From assembly GCA_029251465.1 (NCBI GenBank), contig JAQXDI010000081.1:1-60709 (forward strand): 60,709 nucleotides of DNA, given 5' to 3'. Below are positions 1 to 8,134 of this stretch, piece after piece. The notes below the pieces were generated by a model. It did not search any database, had not been told where the DNA came from, and saw only the letters and a list, made by a program, of their open reading frames with translations. The position numbers and the translations under genes are program-made. Every line of letters begins with the position of its first letter. Position 1 is the stretch's first letter. The stretch comes from Ascidiaceihabitans sp. (GTDB taxonomy: Bacteria; Pseudomonadota; Alphaproteobacteria; Rhodobacterales; Rhodobacteraceae).

Positions 1-198
1 AACTATATGATGACGGACACAGCATTCAATACTGTAAGCTCCACGGAATAGATGACAAACAGTGATTGCTTTCATTGAAACAACAGCGCTACGAAGCGCC
101 AGCAATCCTTCAGTTTTTAGTAGGAAGTCATATTCGACTCGAAGCCGCTCCACAGAGATCAACCGAAATACTGCGTTTTGCAGAAGATTCCTGTGCCT
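1..198. other. Gene-free left edge
   Basis: No gene, RNA or clear repeat can be supported here. By eye the stretch, like the integrase next to it, is more AT-rich than the rest of the window. It lies downstream of the integrase and is probably interior sequence of the element that encodes it, if the att-like tRNA fragment at 1411-1449 marks the right edge of that element. Confidence 0.4.
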
Positions 199-1281
199 CT
201 AGCTAGGACTACCGGAACGAGCCAAAATCTCAGCACATGCGACTTCCATAGATGGTCGGAGTGCATCCAAAGACGGCCGTGCATATCTCTGCCCAGTAAT
301 CGACAACGGGGTGTGATTGAGCAACCGTCCTACGATCTCTTCCAGCACCCCAGCTTCCATTGCAACCGTCGCAAATGTCCTGCGATGCATATGTGGATTG
401 TATTTCAACCTTTCCGGCTTTGTGATGTGCCCAACCACCGATTTTGGAGAGGGAAACACCCACTTTCGGCTGAGTGGGCGCAGGGGCGCGAGGATCTCAT
501 GATGCATCTGCAAGATGGGCAGGTCAAAACTCCGACCATTCTTTGTCATAGGCAGGTGGATATGATCCTCTTCGATGTAGTTCCACTGAAGAGTGAGCGC
601 CTCCGATTTTCTTAAACCGGTAAACAGGAGAAATTCATAGAACACCCGATGTATCGGGTTGTTCAGACCGACGATAGTTTGTCGCCAATCATGTAAGTCA
701 TCAATGATACGGCCATCAGGTTTTTCCGCATACCACTCGATTGCCATAGTCGGACACTCAGCCAGATCATAAGTCCTGCGTGCATGATTATAGATTGACC
801 GGAAGCTGCGGAGCACATGATTGGCACCAGACGGCATCTTCACCAATTCCTGATGGCGGCGAACAGCCATTGCTTTGCTGATTTCGTCCAGTGGCAATCG
901 CAGCCAGTCCTTGAGATGAAGCTCCAATTGCCTCCGTGTCCCACTCTTATGAACCTCGGAACGTAACTTTGGGCGCGCCAAATAGACTTCCGTCGCAGCG
1001 CCCAGTGTGGGTGCCCCAATCTGGGCCGCTTTCCCTGCCCCACGCGCCATATCTAACGACAGCCCCATTGCTGTTTGCCGAGCCACCTGAGATGAAATCG
1101 TCGGAAAGCGTCCAATTAGAATACGCTTAGTTTGACCGCCCACGTCTTTTTGGAAGTACCAAGTCTTTGATCGCTTCCCTACAAAGAGCACTAGCCCTTT
1201 GATTTCCGAGTCCCAATACTTGTCGGTTCCTGCTCCTGTGTGCGGCAGTTTCCGTGCGAATGTCTCTGATAATTTTGGCAT
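199..1281 (-). CDS. Tyrosine recombinase / integrase
   Basis: A 360-aa site-specific recombinase of the phage-integrase (tyrosine recombinase) family with a DUF4102-like N-terminal arm-binding region (about residues 5-75), a core-binding domain (about 90-180) and a C-terminal catalytic domain. The catalytic set is complete: Arg224 (in FTGLRKSEAL), Lys247 (MTKNGR), His297-x-x-Arg300 (HMHRRTFAT), His323 (LLNHTP) and the nucleophile Tyr333 (RYAR). Such enzymes integrate and excise genomic islands and prophages, commonly at tRNA genes. A 39-nt piece of a tRNA-Gly gene lies 130 bp upstream of its start. The gene appears AT-richer than its neighbours, consistent with horizontal acquisition. No other mobile-element gene is visible; the rest of any island would lie left of the window. 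The family call is firm, the element type unknown. Confidence 0.93.
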   Translation of the reverse strand: MPKLSETFARKLPHTGAGTDKYWDSEIKGLVLFVGKRSKTWYFQKDVGGQTKRILIGRFPTISSQVARQTAMGLSLDMARGAGKAAQIGAPTLGAATEVYLARPKLRSEVHKSGTRRQLELHLKDWLRLPLDEISKAMAVRRHQELVKMPSGANHVLRSFRSIYNHARRTYDLAECPTMAIEWYAEKPDGRIIDDLHDWRQTIVGLNNPIHRVFYEFLLFTGLRKSEALTLQWNYIEEDHIHLPMTKNGRSFDLPILQMHHEILAPLRPLSRKWVFPSPKSVVGHITKPERLKYNPHMHRRTFATVAMEAGVLEEIVGRLLNHTPLSITGQRYARPSLDALRPSMEVACAEILARSGSPS

Positions 1282-1410
1282 TTTTTGTCGGCTTTTTGTC
1301 AGTTTTCAACTGAATACTGGTATTATCCAGAACATCAGTAGGAACACCAAAAATCAATGATTAGAATGACTAAGAACGGTAATGAAACACCAGGAAACTC
1401 AGAAGCTTTG

Positions 1411-1449
1411 CTTGGAAAATTGAGGTCTTAACCATTACACAACGCCCGC
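1411..1449 (-). other. 5' fragment of tRNA-Gly(UCC), probable att site
   Basis: Read on the minus strand this begins GCGGGCG (a tRNA-Gly acceptor 5' strand), continues with a D-arm-like GTGTAATGGTTAAGAC and reaches the anticodon loop TTTCCAA with anticodon UCC (forward GGA at 1414-1416). After position 39 the match is lost. The 3' half of the anticodon stem does not pair with its 5' half, and no T-arm or 3' acceptor strand follows. It is therefore a chimeric half tRNA, not a functional gene. Its position upstream of an integrase suggests an attachment-site junction with the element to its left. Identification rests on resemblance to bacterial tRNA-Gly(UCC) genes, not on a covariance search. 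Confidence 0.6.
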
Positions 1450-1650
1450 GTCATAGGTTTCACTATTAGACCTAGGGTCGAATTACGTCATCGCCCTCAG
1501 AGGGTCAAGACCGGATCGCTTAGAATTTCAGGGTCCCAGAACAGGTGCCATGCGTCCGGCGCAATACGGGATTGCGTGGCGTCCCCTACCCTTTGCCGCA
1601 GCGCAGCACTATCTGCCAACCAACGCAACAACAGCCCAGTTAGGTACATC

Positions 1651-1813
1651 ATGTCCCGTTTGTTTTCCCGCCTCAAATCCAGCTTTGACACCACATCCAC
1701 CATCGCCCAAGCCATGGAAATCCACGCCCTTAGTGACAAAGAAATGGCGGATCGCGGCATGAAACGAATCGACGTAGCCCGCCCGCGCGATCATGCTGAA
1801 CACTGCTTGGTAA
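1651..1813 (+). pseudogene. Small DUF1127-like protein, probably frameshifted
   Basis: From the ATG at 1651 the reading frame gives a short protein whose core, ALSDKEMADRGMKRIDVA, fits the DUF1127 pattern (LSD+ELADIG..R.DI). DUF1127 proteins are very small basic proteins, some linked to RNA binding and to phosphate or carbon metabolism. About residue 48, in the run cgcccgcgcg near 1780-1790, the frame runs on to 1911 as unlike sequence. Removing one base gives RAIMLNTAW and a stop at 1811-1813, a length of about 54 residues that suits the family. I infer one extra base, either a real lesion or a consensus error. The ribosome-binding site is weak. Only the DUF1127 core is directly seen. Confidence 0.45.
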
Positions 1814-1822
1814 AACAGCGCC

Positions 1823-2554
1823 TTAGGTCGGGGCGAACAATTGCCCTGGCCCTTGGGCCGCCACGCCGCCCAGACGCGCCATGTGCCAGGCCAAAACTTG
1901 GTTCGAGCTGAGCACAGGAAGGCCGATCGCCTGTTCAAGCGGATCGATCGCATCCAAAGTGCGCAAATTTGTACATGACAAAAACAGTGCATCTACGTCC
2001 GCGTCTTTGCACAGCGCGGTTGCGGCGGCGATGATCGACGGCCCGCTGATCCGCACCACTTTGGCCTCTTGCGCTTCGGCAAAGCTGCCAAAGACCGGCG
2101 TTTGTACGCCCCCCGCGGCCAAAACGTCGCGCAACTTGCCTGAAACTTCTTCGATGTAGGGCGACAAAAACGCCAAACGTTTTATCCCCAGATGCGCGCA
2201 GGCTGCTTGCAAGGCGCTGACGGGTTCGCTGACGTGGCTGGTTTTTGCACCTTCGTTTACCAGCTGTGCGATCTGACCCGGGCCAATCTGCGCAGTGCCC
2301 GAGGTGCAGCCGTATCCGATAACCCCAAAATCCTGCGCCTGCGGTAACAGATCAGCTGCATGTGTGATTTGCCCGGCCATCTGTTGCAGCGTGTCCGAGG
2401 TGACTTCGGCCCCGCTTGGCACCCGCGAAACATAGAGCGCGACACCGGCCAACATCCGTTGCATATCGCGCTCAATGGTTTCGTCGGTTTGCAATACGAT
2501 CAGGCCCAGCGGGGCTGCGCCGTCGGGGGCCAATTCGTAGCTGAAAACGGTCAT
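1823..2554 (-). CDS. Asp/Glu racemase / maleate isomerase-like protein
   Basis: A 243-aa protein of the aspartate/glutamate racemase superfamily (maleate isomerase, arylmalonate decarboxylase and the EutA branch of ectoine catabolism). Both catalytic cysteines are present: Cys83 in GYGCTSG and Cys194 in LSCTNLRT. The chosen start, MTVFSYEL at 2554, overlaps the stop of the upstream lyase gene as ATGA, indicating translational coupling; an upstream in-frame ATG would lie inside that gene. A racemase-like enzyme next to a fold-type-II PLP lyase recalls EutA-EutB in ectoine degradation, but no ectoine hydrolase (DoeA/EutD) or cyclodeaminase (EutC) is present, so that pathway is not claimed. Substrate unknown. 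Confidence 0.8.
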   Translation of the reverse strand: MTVFSYELAPDGAAPLGLIVLQTDETIERDMQRMLAGVALYVSRVPSGAEVTSDTLQQMAGQITHAADLLPQAQDFGVIGYGCTSGTAQIGPGQIAQLVNEGAKTSHVSEPVSALQAACAHLGIKRLAFLSPYIEEVSGKLRDVLAAGGVQTPVFGSFAEAQEAKVVRISGPSIIAAATALCKDADVDALFLSCTNLRTLDAIDPLEQAIGLPVLSSNQVLAWHMARLGGVAAQGPGQLFAPT

Positions 2555-3651
2555 GCCGGTTCTTCGGACAAGATGCACAAAACAGTCGAGGTTGCGTTTA
2601 ACCCCAAATCACCGACCTGCGCCGCAAGCAATGCTGCGATTCCGGCGGCACCTGACGCGGATGACGCCATGCCGTGATCGGCAACGGCCTGCGCGCCTGC
2701 GGCCCCTTCGGCCTCGGAGATTGTCACAAAGGCGTCAGCATCCTGCGCCAAGCCTTTGAGCGCAATCAACGACGGTTCTTTGCAATCGAGCCGACCCATG
2801 TCTGACACTGGACCCGCGCTGACCACCGCCTTGCCCGCGTTGATCGAGTCGATGATGGCCGGTGCGAATTCCGGTTCGACCACGACAATTTTCGGCACAT
2901 CGCCCCAGGCTTTGCGTGCCAGTGCAGCGCATGCTCCGGCCAACCCGCCAACACCTGCTTGCAGCATGATGTGCGTCGGTGTGGTGGGGACCTGTTCGAT
3001 CGCCTCGCGCATCAGCATCAGGTAGCCTTCCATCAATCGATGCGGGCGGTCGAAATATCCGGGCCACGAGCTGTCAGACAACAAATCCCAGCCATTGTCA
3101 CTAGCGGCTTTTGCGGCGGCGGCCATGCTTTCCTCGTAGATATCGCCTTCGCGGCGTACATCAGCGCCGATGCCACGCAGCCTTTCAGCAAAGCTTTCGG
3201 GGACAGTTTCGGCGATGTAGACCACTGATTTGGCACCAAACGCTGCGGCCCCTGCGGCGACAGACATGCCGTGGTTGCCCGCACTTGCAGTGACGTAAGT
3301 GCGGTCTGCGACAGACCCGTTTGCGGCGTCATGGGCGATCACATAGGCCGCGCCCAATGCCTTGAAACTGCCTAGCCCCATGCGGGCGCGTTCATCTTTG
3401 ATCCACAGCGCGCCAATGTCCAGATTTTTGGCCAACGCAGTGAGCGACGCAAGCGGCGTAGAGGCCGCGTGCGGGCAGCGAGAAATCAGGGCGGCGACCG
3501 TGGCATCGTCCGTGCTGGGCAACGGGACATCATCAAGGCCAGCCATTTGGCGGCGCGGGGTGTTCATCAGAATATTCATGCGTCCCAGAAACCCCTGTTT
3601 GTCCAATTCGTCAAGCGCCCAGACAGACAAGATGTGGTCGAAATCCGTCAT
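2551..3651 (-). CDS. Diaminopropionate ammonia-lyase-like PLP enzyme
   Basis: A 366-aa fold-type-II PLP enzyme. The Schiff-base lysine is Lys97 in GLGSFKALGAAY, followed by the phosphate-neighbouring motif TASAGNHGMS and a glycine-rich loop (QAGVGGLAG). The pattern matches diaminopropionate ammonia-lyase (YgeX type, about 400 aa), which removes both amino groups from 2,3-diaminopropionate to give pyruvate. Related threonine/serine dehydratase-like enzymes, including EutB, cannot be excluded. It is first in a two-gene minus-strand operon with the racemase-like gene and is transcribed divergently from the MttB-family gene 71 bp away, which suggests joint control. The cytosolic beta-elimination chemistry is inferred; the true substrate may be a diamino acid or a derivative. 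Confidence 0.75.
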   Translation of the reverse strand: MTDFDHILSVWALDELDKQGFLGRMNILMNTPRRQMAGLDDVPLPSTDDATVAALISRCPHAASTPLASLTALAKNLDIGALWIKDERARMGLGSFKALGAAYVIAHDAANGSVADRTYVTASAGNHGMSVAAGAAAFGAKSVVYIAETVPESFAERLRGIGADVRREGDIYEESMAAAAKAASDNGWDLLSDSSWPGYFDRPHRLMEGYLMLMREAIEQVPTTPTHIMLQAGVGGLAGACAALARKAWGDVPKIVVVEPEFAPAIIDSINAGKAVVSAGPVSDMGRLDCKEPSLIALKGLAQDADAFVTISEAEGAAGAQAVADHGMASSASGAAGIAALLAAQVGDLGLNATSTVLCILSEEPA

Positions 3652-3722
3652 GATGCTTCGCTTAGCGACAGGTCACAGAACCCGCGGCGTGGCAGTTTTG
3701 CGTCAACACGAAGGAACTTGAT
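3652..3722. promoter_or_regulatory. Divergent promoter region, PLP lyase / MttB-like
   Basis: Only 71 bp separate the two divergent starts, so both promoters must lie here or overlap the genes. An AAGGA ribosome-binding site sits 7 nt before the MttB-like ATG at 3723. I see no clear palindrome. Confidence 0.45.
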
Positions 3723-5285
3723 ATGAATGACGCCAGCACTGAACCCCGCCGCCTGTCCCGCCAAGGGGGACGCGCAAACCGCCGCGCTGCCCGCAGCATC
3801 ACCGATACTGCGATGTTGCCGGGATTGTTCAACAAACTGCCCGCCTGCGAGGTCATGACCGGATCACAGGTTGAACGCATTGACGCGGCATCCATGGATA
3901 TTCTGGAAAACGTCGGTGTGGTGTTTCGCGACGAAATCGCCTTGGCCGATTGGAAAGCTATCGGCGCAAAAGTCGTTGGTGAAACCGTGTATCTGGACCG
4001 TGCATTGGTCCGCGATTTGATTTCAACGATACCGACGACATTCACCTACCACGCGCGCGATCCGAAAAAGAACGTCGCCCTTGGAGGTCGTCATTCGATC
4101 TTTGTGCCGATGACCGGAGCGCCGTATGTGCGCGATCTGGACGACGTGCGCCGCAATCCGTTGATGGCGGATCTGTCGATGTTTCACAAACTCAGCCACA
4201 TGATGCCGTCCCTGCATTCCTCGGCGCATCACATCGTTGAACCCTACGATCACCCGATTTCGCAACGCCATTTGCGCATCACCTATTCCTCGATGAAGCA
4301 TTCGGACAAAACATTCATGGGCATGACAACCTCGCCCAAGAACGCCGAGGACGTGCTGGACATGTGTGCGATCCTATTTGGCGATGAATCCATGGAAACC
4401 CACCCCGTCACGACCGGCAATTGCAACGGCAACTCGCCTTTGGTGTGGGACGAAACAATGCTGGGCGCGATGCGCGCGTTTTGTAAACGCAATCAGCCCG
4501 TGTTGTGTTCGCCGTTCGTGTTGGGCGGTGCCAATACGCCTGCGTCCGTCGCTGCATCCGTCGCGCAATTGAACGCCGAGGCCTTAAGCGCACTGGCCTA
4601 CACCCAAGTCATCCGCCGTGGCGCGCCTGCAATTTACGGGCATTACTTGTCCACCGTTTCGATGAAATCCGGTGCCCCGATGGCTGGCACGCCTGAAATC
4701 TCGCTCATGAACTTTATGATCGGGCAGATGGCGCGGTTTTACGAGGTGCCTTGGCGCACGTCGAACACGCTGGGCGGGGCCAAAACCTTTGACGCGCAAG
4801 CCGGTTACGAAAGCGCCACTACCCTGTCCGCCGTCATGCACGCGGGCGCGAATTACATCTGGCATTCTGCGGGTTGGAACGAGGCTGGCATGCACTGTTC
4901 GGTCGCGAAATTCATCGTCGATGCCGAGCAATGCGCGATGGCTTACCGCATGGCCCAAGGGCCAAATTGGGATGACTTTGATGATGCCCTATCCGCCGTG
5001 TCAGACATCGGCCCGGGCGGGCACTATTTGGGGCATCAACACACCCAAGACAACTTTCAAACCGCCTATTTCATGCCCGAAATGTTTGATAACAATTCGA
5101 TCGAACAGTGGCAGGCTGAAGGTGGCGTAGAGATCACAGAACGTGCGTTAAACCATGCGCGCAAGCTGTTGTCTGAGTACCAAGAGCCAACATTGGACAT
5201 CGCCAAAAACGAAGAACTATTGGCCTATATCGCACGTCGCGAACGCGAAATTCCAGCGGCAGACGAGCTGAACCAGACTTACTAA
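3723..5285 (+). CDS. MttB-family (non-pyrrolysine) methyltransferase
   Basis: A 520-aa protein of the trimethylamine methyltransferase (MttB, COG5598) family. True methanogen MttB carries pyrrolysine encoded by an in-frame amber codon; this gene has none, so it belongs to the larger non-Pyl group. Characterised non-Pyl members (MtgB for glycine betaine, MtpB for proline betaine, MtcB for carnitine) move a methyl group from a quaternary amine to a cobalamin-binding protein. Conserved-looking parts include the MTGAPYV, TTGNCNGNSPL and GGAKTFDAQAGYES segments of the TIM barrel. No corrinoid protein, cobalamin reductase or methylcobalamin:THF methyltransferase gene lies in the window. The neighbours (PLP lyase, FAD oxidase, ALDH, DapA-family aldolase) imply catabolism of a methylated amino compound. 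Family firm, substrate and methyl acceptor unknown. Confidence 0.85.
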   Translation: MNDASTEPRRLSRQGGRANRRAARSITDTAMLPGLFNKLPACEVMTGSQVERIDAASMDILENVGVVFRDEIALADWKAIGAKVVGETVYLDRALVRDLISTIPTTFTYHARDPKKNVALGGRHSIFVPMTGAPYVRDLDDVRRNPLMADLSMFHKLSHMMPSLHSSAHHIVEPYDHPISQRHLRITYSSMKHSDKTFMGMTTSPKNAEDVLDMCAILFGDESMETHPVTTGNCNGNSPLVWDETMLGAMRAFCKRNQPVLCSPFVLGGANTPASVAASVAQLNAEALSALAYTQVIRRGAPAIYGHYLSTVSMKSGAPMAGTPEISLMNFMIGQMARFYEVPWRTSNTLGGAKTFDAQAGYESATTLSAVMHAGANYIWHSAGWNEAGMHCSVAKFIVDAEQCAMAYRMAQGPNWDDFDDALSAVSDIGPGGHYLGHQHTQDNFQTAYFMPEMFDNNSIEQWQAEGGVEITERALNHARKLLSEYQEPTLDIAKNEELLAYIARREREIPAADELNQTY

Positions 5286-5296
5286 GCAGCGACGTT

Positions 5297-5316
5297 CAGG
5301 GGCTATTCGGCCCCTG
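5297..5316. terminator. Hairpin between convergent genes
   Basis: CAGGGGC and GCCCCTG form a perfect 7-bp stem around a 6-nt loop, spanning the end of the minus-strand oxidase gene. It sits between the convergent MttB-like and FAD oxidase genes and could end transcription from both sides. There is no long T-tract. Confidence 0.5.
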
Positions 5317-6637
5317 CGCGCCACTCTTTCCAGCGCAAATACGCATTGGCACCTATCTTGGCGAAGGGCTGCGGCGGGAGGCGTTTGGGGGCGGCTTCGG
5401 CCAGAAAGAACTGCGTTATTTCAGAAGGGTGCCCCATCGCTGTTTCGGCTGCCGCCATGCCCGTCAAAGTCCCGCGGGCGGTCCCCAATCCGTTTTGCAC
5501 GCATGCGCTGTACACGCCATCCTCGATTGCGCCCGCCACGGCCACGCCGTTCAGCGACAAACACAAGTGGCCCGCCCATTCGTATTGCATTTTTAACCCC
5601 GCCAGTTGTGGGAAACGTGCTGCAAATTTTGCCCGTTGCACTTTGGCGGCGCGCCCAACATCCCCTGCACTTGCTTGCATGTCTGGGCGCATCACAGCGC
5701 AGGTGCGTGTGACAATCCGGTGCCCGCCTTGGCCTGTATCGATCCGGCGCACCGTGGTGCCCATCGGGTCAGACGGCGTGACGCCCCAGCGATCCGCACC
5801 GCCAAGGCGCGCGCGCATTTCACTGTCCAGTTCCGACGTCATCGAGGCGAATAGAAACAGCTGCATTAACCGCCCTTTGGCAATGCCAAAGCTTTCCAAA
5901 TGACCGTTCAGAGCCAAAATCACCTTGGCGGCGGTGACTTGGCCTTTGGCTGTTTTCACACACCAGCTTTGCCCCGCGCGCGCAAAAGACAACACGGCGC
6001 TGTTTTCAAACAGATTTGCGTGCCTCGCAACCCCTGTCGCCAACCCGCGAATGTAACCTGCGGGCTGCAACATCACGGTGCCGGGCGTGAACAGGCCAGA
6101 CACGTAGTGACGCGATCCTGTCAGCTCATGCATCGATTGCGCATCCAACCACGCAGAGGTTTCGCCAAGCGTGCGAAGGTGGGATTCGTAGCTGCGGTTG
6201 TGCGCGTCCCCCGCAGCACTCGCAGCCCCATTCACCTTGCCCGATTTATCGAAATAAGCGGGGGCGATGCCGAACGTTTCAGCCGCCTCTGCCCCAAACG
6301 CGATCGCTTGCCGGTTCAGCCGCGTCAGCAACTGATCGTCGCCAGCGCCGGCATAATCGTCCGACGCCAAATCATGCGGCAAATCAATCATGAAGCCTGA
6401 ATTGCGACCAGCGGCCCCCTGCGCCACGCGCCCTGCCTCTAGCACGGCAACCTTGGCGGTCGGGTCCAATTGTTGTACGCGCAGGGCCGCAGATAGCCCT
6501 GCGAACCCTGCCCCGATCACGACCACATCGGCGGAGATTTCAGTCTCAAGCGTCGGATATTGTGCGCCGTTGCCAAGGATATCCGCCCAAGCCGCCGGTC
6601 CTTGGTGAACAGGCGTGCGCGCAGCCGAATACGTCAA
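5303..6637 (-). CDS. FAD-dependent amine oxidoreductase (DAO / PuuB-like)
   Basis: A 444-aa flavoprotein of the D-amino-acid-oxidase (DAO) fold, closest in pattern to gamma-glutamylputrescine oxidase (PuuB) and sarcosine-oxidase-like enzymes. An ADP-binding Rossmann motif (VVVIGAGFAGLSAA, about residues 38-51) and the GAAGRNSGF segment typical of the flavin-attachment region are visible. Such enzymes oxidise a primary or secondary amine to an imine, which hydrolyses to an aldehyde. The gene overlaps the upstream aldehyde dehydrogenase gene by 4 nt, so the aldehyde it makes is the likely substrate of that enzyme. It is last in a four-gene minus-strand operon (GntR, DapA-family, ALDH, oxidase). 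Confidence 0.82.
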   Translation of the reverse strand: MTYSAARTPVHQGPAAWADILGNGAQYPTLETEISADVVVIGAGFAGLSAALRVQQLDPTAKVAVLEAGRVAQGAAGRNSGFMIDLPHDLASDDYAGAGDDQLLTRLNRQAIAFGAEAAETFGIAPAYFDKSGKVNGAASAAGDAHNRSYESHLRTLGETSAWLDAQSMHELTGSRHYVSGLFTPGTVMLQPAGYIRGLATGVARHANLFENSAVLSFARAGQSWCVKTAKGQVTAAKVILALNGHLESFGIAKGRLMQLFLFASMTSELDSEMRARLGGADRWGVTPSDPMGTTVRRIDTGQGGHRIVTRTCAVMRPDMQASAGDVGRAAKVQRAKFAARFPQLAGLKMQYEWAGHLCLSLNGVAVAGAIEDGVYSACVQNGLGTARGTLTGMAAAETAMGHPSEITQFFLAEAAPKRLPPQPFAKIGANAYLRWKEWRAGAE

Positions 6638-8130
6638 TCCACGGCCTCGTCATCATCATCCGAAAGGTCGATCCAAATGGTTTTCAGTTGCGTGTATTGA
6701 TCATGCGCGTGCACCCCGTTGTCGCGCCCGCCAAAGCCCGATTGCCCAAAGCCACCAAAGGGGGTCGAAATGTCGCCCTCGCCGTAACAATTCACCGACA
6801 CAGTCCCTGCCCGCAGCATGCGCGCGCCGCGAATGGCGCGCTTGGCATTGGCCGTAAACAGTGACGCGGCAAGCCCAAAGGATGTGTCGTTTGCAACGCT
6901 GATTGCCTCATCGAACGAGGCCACCGTGATCACCGACAGAACCGGGCCAAAGATTTCCTCGCGCGCCATGACGTGATCATTGCCGGGCACCTCGACCACG
7001 GTTGCCTGCACGAACGCGCCGTCCGCTTTGCCGCCAATCAATACGTTTTCTGCCTTGTCCAAATAGCCGCACACTTTGGCGGTGTGCGCTGTGCTGACCA
7101 GCGCACCCAAGCGTGTTTCAGGGTCCAACGGATCACCCAAAGGCCAGTGTTTCATGTGCGCACCGATGCGAGTCAAAAGTTCGTCTTTGACGTCTTTGTG
7201 CACGATCAAGCGCGACACGGCAGAGCAGTTTTCGCCCATGTTCCAGAACGCACCGTTGACGATGTGCTGTGCCACGCGATCCAGGTTTTCGGCGTCATCC
7301 AAGACCACGGCCGGGTTCTTGCCACCCATCTCAAGCACGACTTCTTTGGCGTTGCTTTCGGCCGCGTAGCCCAAGAAACGTTTGCCGGTTTCAGTGGAAC
7401 CGGTAAAGCTGACCATGTCGATGTCCATGTGTCGCCCGATAGGTTCACCCACGTCCGCGCCCATGCCCGGGATCACGTTCAAAACGCCGCGCGGCAGGCC
7501 CGCTTCGGACGCAAGTTCGGCCACCCGCAACGCCGTCAACGATGTTTCCTCGGCTGGTTTCACAACGACGGAACATCCGGATGCCAGCGCCGGTCCGATT
7601 TTCCACGCGAGCATCAGCAGTGGGAAATTCCATGGCAACACCAGGCCCACAACGCCCACAGGTTCGCGCACGAACATGGCGATGTGATCGTCAGACGCAG
7701 GCGCAACCTGATCGTAAATCTTGTCGATCGCCTCGGCGTGCCATTTGATGCAGTGGATCGTTTCGGGGATATCGACCGTTTCGCAATCAAAGATGGTTTT
7801 ACCGCTGTCGAGGCTCTCCATCACCGCCAATTCGCGGGCGTTGCGGGTTAGCAATTTGCAAAAGCGGATTAGGATGTCTTTGCGCGCGGACGGGTGCATG
7901 CGTGACCAGCGACCATCCTCAAATGCTTCGCGGGCTTTGGCAACAGCGTGGTCCACATCCTCGGGACCGCAGGCCGCGACATCGGCTAGTTTTTCGCCAG
8001 TTGCAGGGTTCACTGTTTCAAAGGTTTTGCCGGATGCCGCCGCGCGGTAGCCCCCGTCGACGAACGCATTTGTGGCAAAATCCATATCAGCAGCAAGCGC
8101 GCGGTATTCTTCTGTTGTCAGTAAATCCAT
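6634..8130 (-). CDS. NAD(P)-dependent aldehyde dehydrogenase
   Basis: A 498-aa aldehyde dehydrogenase of normal length. Catalytic Glu267 (LEMGGK) and Cys302 (GENCSA) are present, as are the cofactor motif FTGSTETGK (about 242-250) and the PWNFP motif (about 166-170). It resembles the PuuC / 4-(gamma-glutamylamino)butanal and betaine-aldehyde dehydrogenase branch. It starts 4 bp after the DapA-family gene and overlaps the flavin oxidase gene, so it most likely oxidises the aldehyde produced by that oxidase. The exact substrate cannot be read from the sequence. Confidence 0.88.
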   Translation of the reverse strand: MDLLTTEEYRALAADMDFATNAFVDGGYRAAASGKTFETVNPATGEKLADVAACGPEDVDHAVAKAREAFEDGRWSRMHPSARKDILIRFCKLLTRNARELAVMESLDSGKTIFDCETVDIPETIHCIKWHAEAIDKIYDQVAPASDDHIAMFVREPVGVVGLVLPWNFPLLMLAWKIGPALASGCSVVVKPAEETSLTALRVAELASEAGLPRGVLNVIPGMGADVGEPIGRHMDIDMVSFTGSTETGKRFLGYAAESNAKEVVLEMGGKNPAVVLDDAENLDRVAQHIVNGAFWNMGENCSAVSRLIVHKDVKDELLTRIGAHMKHWPLGDPLDPETRLGALVSTAHTAKVCGYLDKAENVLIGGKADGAFVQATVVEVPGNDHVMAREEIFGPVLSVITVASFDEAISVANDTSFGLAASLFTANAKRAIRGARMLRAGTVSVNCYGEGDISTPFGGFGQSGFGGRDNGVHAHDQYTQLKTIWIDLSDDDDEAVD

Positions 8131-8134
8131 GTCT

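Noticed and set aside
178-615. 145-residue plus-strand open frame
   Set aside because: Antisense to the integrase gene; its composition looks like a shadow frame.
1497-1760. 87-residue minus-strand open frame
   Set aside because: It is the antisense of the DUF1127-like gene, with no family features.
1823-3651. Ectoine degradation (eutA-eutB)
   Set aside because: Only the racemase-like and PLP-lyase parts resemble it; hydrolase, deacetylase, cyclodeaminase and the ectoine transporter are missing.
3723-5285. Pyrrolysine-dependent trimethylamine methyltransferase
   Set aside because: The frame has no internal amber codon and the context is aerobic, so it is the non-Pyl MttB group with unknown substrate.
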